From contig JAJIRX010000779.1 of the NCBI GenBank assembly GCA_023853785.1, positions 496,001 to 560,000 on the forward strand: a stretch of DNA of 64,000 nucleotides. Direction: 5' to 3'. Below are positions 60,553-64,000 of the stretch, piece by piece. The position numbers were made by a program, and so were the translations under genes. Every line of letters starts with the position of its first letter. Positions within the stretch are counted from its first letter, which is position 1. Under the pieces are notes generated by a model. That model was not told the origin of the DNA. It made no database searches and saw only the letters and a list, made by a program, of their open reading frames with translations. This DNA comes from Psilocybe azurescens. Its lineage: Eukaryota; Basidiomycota; Agaricomycetes; Agaricales; Agrocybaceae.

Positions 60553-61242
60553 TATGTAGTTCAAGTACAAAGTAAATTTTTTTTTTTTTTTTTTTATGTT
60601 ATTTTATAGCCTCTGAGGGGTGGTCCCCTACCTTGGCTTAGTATCTACTTACATCTAAGATTTTGGTCCAGTCTGACTGGGCCACTCGCCGCTTTGTCTT
60701 TGGTTGCCCTCAGCACCTCAGAGGGCCCTCACGTCCCCCTGCTAGGCCCAACAGTTCCCCTGCTGTTTGGGGGCCCACCTCTTAAGTCGGTGAGTCTGTA
60801 AATTCTATCCTACTGTATATCTTTTCTTCCTTATCTTTCTGCTCCAGCACGCCTGTCCAATTACTTGGAAGGCACTTTTGACCGTATCGGTGCTCAGATC
60901 TCGTCCGGCGGAACAAAGTAATTTTAAATGTGTACATTGTAGATTGACCTGTAGTTCATCGACAGGTTTCTTTTGAATTATGTGCCCACTCATCACCCAC
61001 TACCTTACCCAATGTGTGCTCACCCTCAAAAACAGCAGGTACTTGGGACATTATGTCATAAAAATTCAAATTAGCACCTGATGCAGGTGACATAATGTTC
61101 TAAAGGCATGCCATTTTGAGAGTGGGCACACATCAGGTAATGTAGTGGGTGACAAGTGAGCACATAATTTAAAGGAAGCCTGTAGATGAACTACAGGTCA
61201 ATCTACAATGTACACATTTAAAATTTCTTTGTACTTGAACTA
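60553..61242. repeat. Inner palindromic (MITE-like) segment, split by a LINE fragment
   Basis: TAGTTCAAGTACAAAG at 60557-60572 pairs with CTTTGTACTTGAACTA ending at 61242. After the LINE insert, TTTTAAATGTGTACATTGTA (60917 onward) pairs with TACAATGTACACATTTAAAA ending near 61224, arms about 100 bp each. No coding content. It may be a separate MITE or the centre of the larger palindrome. Confidence 0.55.
60576..60912 (-). mobile_element. 5'-truncated copy of the 6.4 kb LINE
   Basis: Reverse complement of 47440-47785: a T run at the left (tail), then CCTCTGAGGGG, CCACTCGCCGCTTTGTCTTT and GGTGCTCAGATCTCGTCC. Flanked by 9-bp direct repeats ACAAAGTAA at 60567-60575 and 60913-60921. About 337 bp. 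Same family as the LINE in K4B, so that family was mobile after the inverted-repeat element arrived. Confidence 0.85.
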
Positions 61243-62851
61243 CAGTGACTCAAAAAACTGTCCGGATGTTTTTGAAATTGAACTTAAATTGACCATAATG
61301 TCATGTAATCCTTATGAAATTACATGATTTAAAATGTACTGTAAAGCCCTGGATCACAGCTTTCAGGAGATATAGCATATGTTTGTATTTGTTTGGTTCA
61401 TCTATTATTATTAAATACTTTATAAAAATAACACATCCGGACAGTTTTTTGTGGCCTGTTGGAATTAACACAATATGGTTTTTATTATTGTAAACATGTA
61501 AAAAAATATCAAATGAATGAAAACATGTTGGAAGTATATAACAAAGACTGAAACTTTACATTCCCCAAGTTTATAGCCAATTATTCTCTACTACACAGTC
61601 ATGTATTCTCTCTCTTTTAAATTATACTCTAACATCATCTTTATGCCAGAAAATGGTGATTATATTTGAAAAACTGATGTCAAACTAAGTGTTTTGAAGT
61701 CAAATATTTGGGTGATATGTTTTGGGATAGGGTTACTGATGAAAAACAATCATGAAGACCATTTTTCTAAGCTCACTCTCCATGACTACTGCCACCTAGT
61801 TTGACTTGTCTCCACTGGAAAGGCTGGTACTTCCACACAACTCTGCTGCCAGCTTTTCACTATCACTAACACATCTATCTCCATCTAAACCATTCAAAAT
61901 TCACTCAAAAAAGGATCTTGTAGCACAAGTCAAGATCAAAAGCCATTCCTCTCTAAGAACAATATGAAGGCTTGCTTGAAATTTGTCCAGAAGTATGAAA
62001 ACTGAACAGAAAAAGACTGAAAACATGTGGTGTTCACAGATAAGACCAATATCAATTGAATTGGGTCAGTTGTAAGGCAGTAGGTGAGGAAAAGGCTGGT
62101 TCTCCTCTCCAAACTCAGCATGTAGAAAACCATCAAATTTGGAGAAGGACATATGATGATTTGGAGTCATATAACATCAAGTGGTGTTGGATACATGTGC
62201 AGGATAGAAGGCAAGATGTATGGGGAACTCTATGTAAGCATTTTGGATGACTATGTCTTCCAAACTCTGTAGTATTACAACCTTAATCAGGATAATTTCA
62301 TCTTTTAGCAAGATAATGACCTCAAGCACACATCCAAAAAGGCTTGGAAAAGGCTTAAAGACCATAAAATAGAGCTTGTGGACTGACCAGCATAATAACT
62401 AGATCTCAATTCAATCAAAAATTTGTGGCATATTCTCAAAATGTGCTTTGGAGAATACAAAAATGCTCCAAAGGGTATCCAGGCGTTGTAGGGCAGAATA
62501 CTGGAGGAATGAGAGGAAATACCCAAGGAAGACTATGTGAAATCAATCAATAGTATGTCTAGAAGAGTTTTAGATGTTTTGAAAGCAAAGTGGGGTCACA
62601 CAAAGTACTAGTTTATATAGATACCCATATTCCAACAGGCCGCAAAGAAACTGTCCGGATGTGTTATTTTTATAAAGTATTTAATAATAATATATGAACC
62701 AAACAAATACAAACATATGTTATATCTCCTGAAAGCTGTGATCCAAGGCTTTCTAGTACATTTTAAATCATATAATTTCATTAAGATTACATGTCATTAT
62801 ATTCAGTTTAAGTTCAATTTCAAAAACATCCGGACAGTTTTTGAGTCACTG
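61243..62851 (+). mobile_element. Tc1/mariner transposon copy
   Basis: 1.6 kb; ends CAGTGACTCAAAAAACTGTC and its inverse, bordered by TA on each side (61241-61242, 62852-62853). The terminal repeats are about 220 bp long (to about 61470 and from about 62625), with the sequence TCCGGACAG occurring twice in each. Inserted inside the larger inverted-repeat element. Confidence 0.85.
61750..62610 (+). pseudogene. Decayed Tc1/mariner transposase (DDE)
   Basis: Plus-strand remnants in changing frames: VFTDKTNIN (first Asp region), FxQDNDLKHTSKKAWKRLKD (second Asp), then VD-P and LDLNSIKNLWHILK, where the family has SPDLNPIENLW. The expected Glu is Lys here. Many stops and shifts; not functional. 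Confidence 0.75.
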
Positions 62852-62869
62852 TATATAGGTAATTATAAA

Positions 62870-63321
62870 TTTTATATGTTTTGTACTATAAAAGGCCCCT
62901 TTGTACTTTAAATATACATTGATCCTGAAGGTCATTTAATATTTGAGCTACAAGTTGGCCAACAAAGGAACTTTGTATTTTAAATTACAATTCATATTCA
63001 AAGGTCCTTTGAAGATTCCCCTGAATTTAAAATACAAAATCCCTTTGAAGATAGGTATGTAGATAAAATATTTGGGTGCCAAAGAGGGTGTCCCAAATTT
63101 AATATATAGTGGGCTCTACAAACTCACTTTGTGTTTAAAATATTAGATATCTTACAAAGCTCCTGTGTAGATTGACATGTATGTAAAATCTTATGCTAAA
63201 TTCAAGTTTCCCTTCCAAAAAATATGTTTTGCAATCTTTAAAATCAATCTGTATTTGATATGTTTTACGACCATAATTTAACTACTTCAAAGGTCACCTG
63301 AACATCAAAACTCCCGACGTG
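62870..63321 (-). repeat. Right terminal inverted repeat arm
   Basis: Reverse complement of the left arm with about 90 percent identity by eye. Confidence 0.75.
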
Positions 63322-63324
63322 TTA

Positions 63325-63768
63325 CTTCCCTCCCCATGGTGGACAAACAATGATCAATTTTCTGGTTTTCTGAATCGAGAATGCTGAGAGTGCCAACCTA
63401 CGGCCTTGCATGGTGTTGTCGGGATCGAATGACATAGGGTGATTCAAACTGGAAAGAGAAATTTATGGCCACTGTGGAAACGGAATATAATGGGTTGACA
63501 TTTTTACCGGAGACTGTCATGGACGTCATTTGCACTTCGATTTTACTGCAGTCTCTAGTATGACACTCTACGGCGATGGACACTGCTAATTCATGTGATG
63601 GCCTAATGGTTATGAACTAGGTCCTCGTTTCCATGCAAACAAGCATTCTTGGAGAAAGCCTTACTTACAAGGACATGACCGAATACTCTGATTAGATTAC
63701 GACGGGGTATTTATTGATTGATACTGCCGCTCGATGTCATTGCTGGAAGTTTTTGGAGGATTTCAGAC
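63325..63768. other. Right flank of the inverted-repeat element
   Basis: About 440 bp without a recognisable gene; precedes a plus-strand K fragment. Confidence 0.35.
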
Positions 63769-63941
63769 TTATAGATGTTGTGCAAGTTCGCGACGGTGGC
63801 AGAGTAGTGATAAAACGGGTGGTGGCAGAGGAGGGTAACCTTGCTGTTCACAAGAATTTAAACACTCCAAAATGCGTGAAGACTGTAGTCAATAAGTTAC
63901 TTTTGCCTCGTAAGGTAACAGTGGACAGTCATGCATGTTAG
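63769..63941 (+). pseudogene. K10: kinase N-lobe fragment, opposite orientation
   Basis: After an acceptor-like TTTCAG, reads LIDVVQVRDGGRVVIKRV then AEEGNLAVHKNLNTP, aligning with K1/K3 exon 2 (VRVVIKRVVLENDNVPILEY). The match fades after KCVKTVVNK and a stop follows at 63939-63941. It is the only K copy in the window on the plus strand. No further K exons before the window ends, so a truncated relic is likely. Confidence 0.6.
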
Positions 63942-64000
63942 GGTTTTGGCGCGTGAATAACAAGAGTCGAAATCGCCAATGTATAGTTCAATACCACATG

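Larger units (their letters stand above)
60119..63321. mobile_element. Large inverted-repeat element with nested insertions (PIF/Harbinger-like by target site)
   Basis: Left arm 60119-60552 and right arm about 62870-63321 are inverted copies, starting CACATCGGGAGTTTTGATGT and CACGTCGGGAGTTTTGATGT. Each end is next to TTA (60116-60118; 63322-63324), the 3-bp TWA target expected for PIF/Harbinger elements, although the terminal bases are not the usual ones. Arms match over about 430 bp, with a 12-bp extra segment near 63285 in the right arm. No transposase of its own. It contains a palindromic segment, a LINE fragment and a Tc1/mariner copy. Possibly a non-autonomous foldback element. Confidence 0.65.

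Noticed and set aside
60119..63321. CACTA-type transposon
   Set aside because: Ends begin CAC and the target is 3 bp, but the CACTA terminus and sub-terminal motifs are absent and no transposase is present. The TTA target fits PIF/Harbinger better.
1..64000. tRNA, rRNA or CRISPR
   Set aside because: No cloverleaf with T-loop GTTCGA context, no rRNA core sequence and no regularly spaced identical repeats were found by eye. A dedicated scan would be needed to exclude a tRNA fully.

Overview
The window is nuclear DNA of a filamentous basidiomycete, most probably an agaricomycete mushroom-forming fungus. The signs are protein genes broken by many GT-AG introns of about 45-60 nt, a fungal DHA1/polyamine-type MFS transporter, microsomal P450s whose heme motif ends RRICVG, a Gbp2/Hrb1-like RRM protein with a glutamine-rich tail, and a Tad1-like LINE carrying endonuclease, reverse transcriptase and RNase H. 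No species can be named from the sequence alone. No tRNA, rRNA or CRISPR was seen.

Left third (1-15.35 kb), ordinary genes: an MFS transporter (162-2191, minus), a two-RRM RNA-binding protein (4758-8101, minus), a gene-poor stretch of about 5 kb with a short degenerate repeat, and a cytochrome P450 (13142-15348, plus).

Right three quarters (15.4-64 kb), accessory region: this part is built from one repeating theme. A family of proteins not recognised from any named family, here called family G (plus strand, N-terminal helical segment, long Ser/Pro/His/Gln-rich middle, acidic Asp/Tyr C-terminus), faces tail-to-tail a family of atypical protein-kinase-like proteins, here called family K (minus strand; Lys of VxxK and HRD...N kept, DFG replaced by DYE). 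G-K convergent pairs are seen at 19.7-22.7, 32.5-36.0, 52.6-53.6 and 56.5-59.8 kb. Extra K copies without G lie at 16.4-18.5, 23.3-30.5, 38.5-51.5 and 63.8 kb. A TGGGCGCTT box lies 180-375 bp upstream of every G start and at the end of several orphan promoter-like cassettes. Blocks 23.2-36.2 and 38.4-60.1 kb are two copies of one tandem segmental duplication, with a decayed P450 at the junction.

Mobile DNA: a 6.4 kb LINE (41370-47783) split one K gene in the second copy and made a 12-bp target duplication. Two 5'-truncated minus-strand LINE fragments come from a related family (15550-16351, 34354-34583), and one comes from the large LINE itself (60576-60912). At 60119-63321 an element with ~440-bp inverted repeats and TTA flanks holds a palindromic segment, a LINE fragment and a decayed Tc1/mariner copy.

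Only K1 (17135-18471) and G1 (19690-22331) look close to intact. Most other members carry frameshifts, many in G or C runs and differing between near-identical copies, so sequencing error and true decay cannot be fully separated here. The role of the G-K pair is unknown. A kinase with its partner or substrate in a fast-evolving array is inference only.
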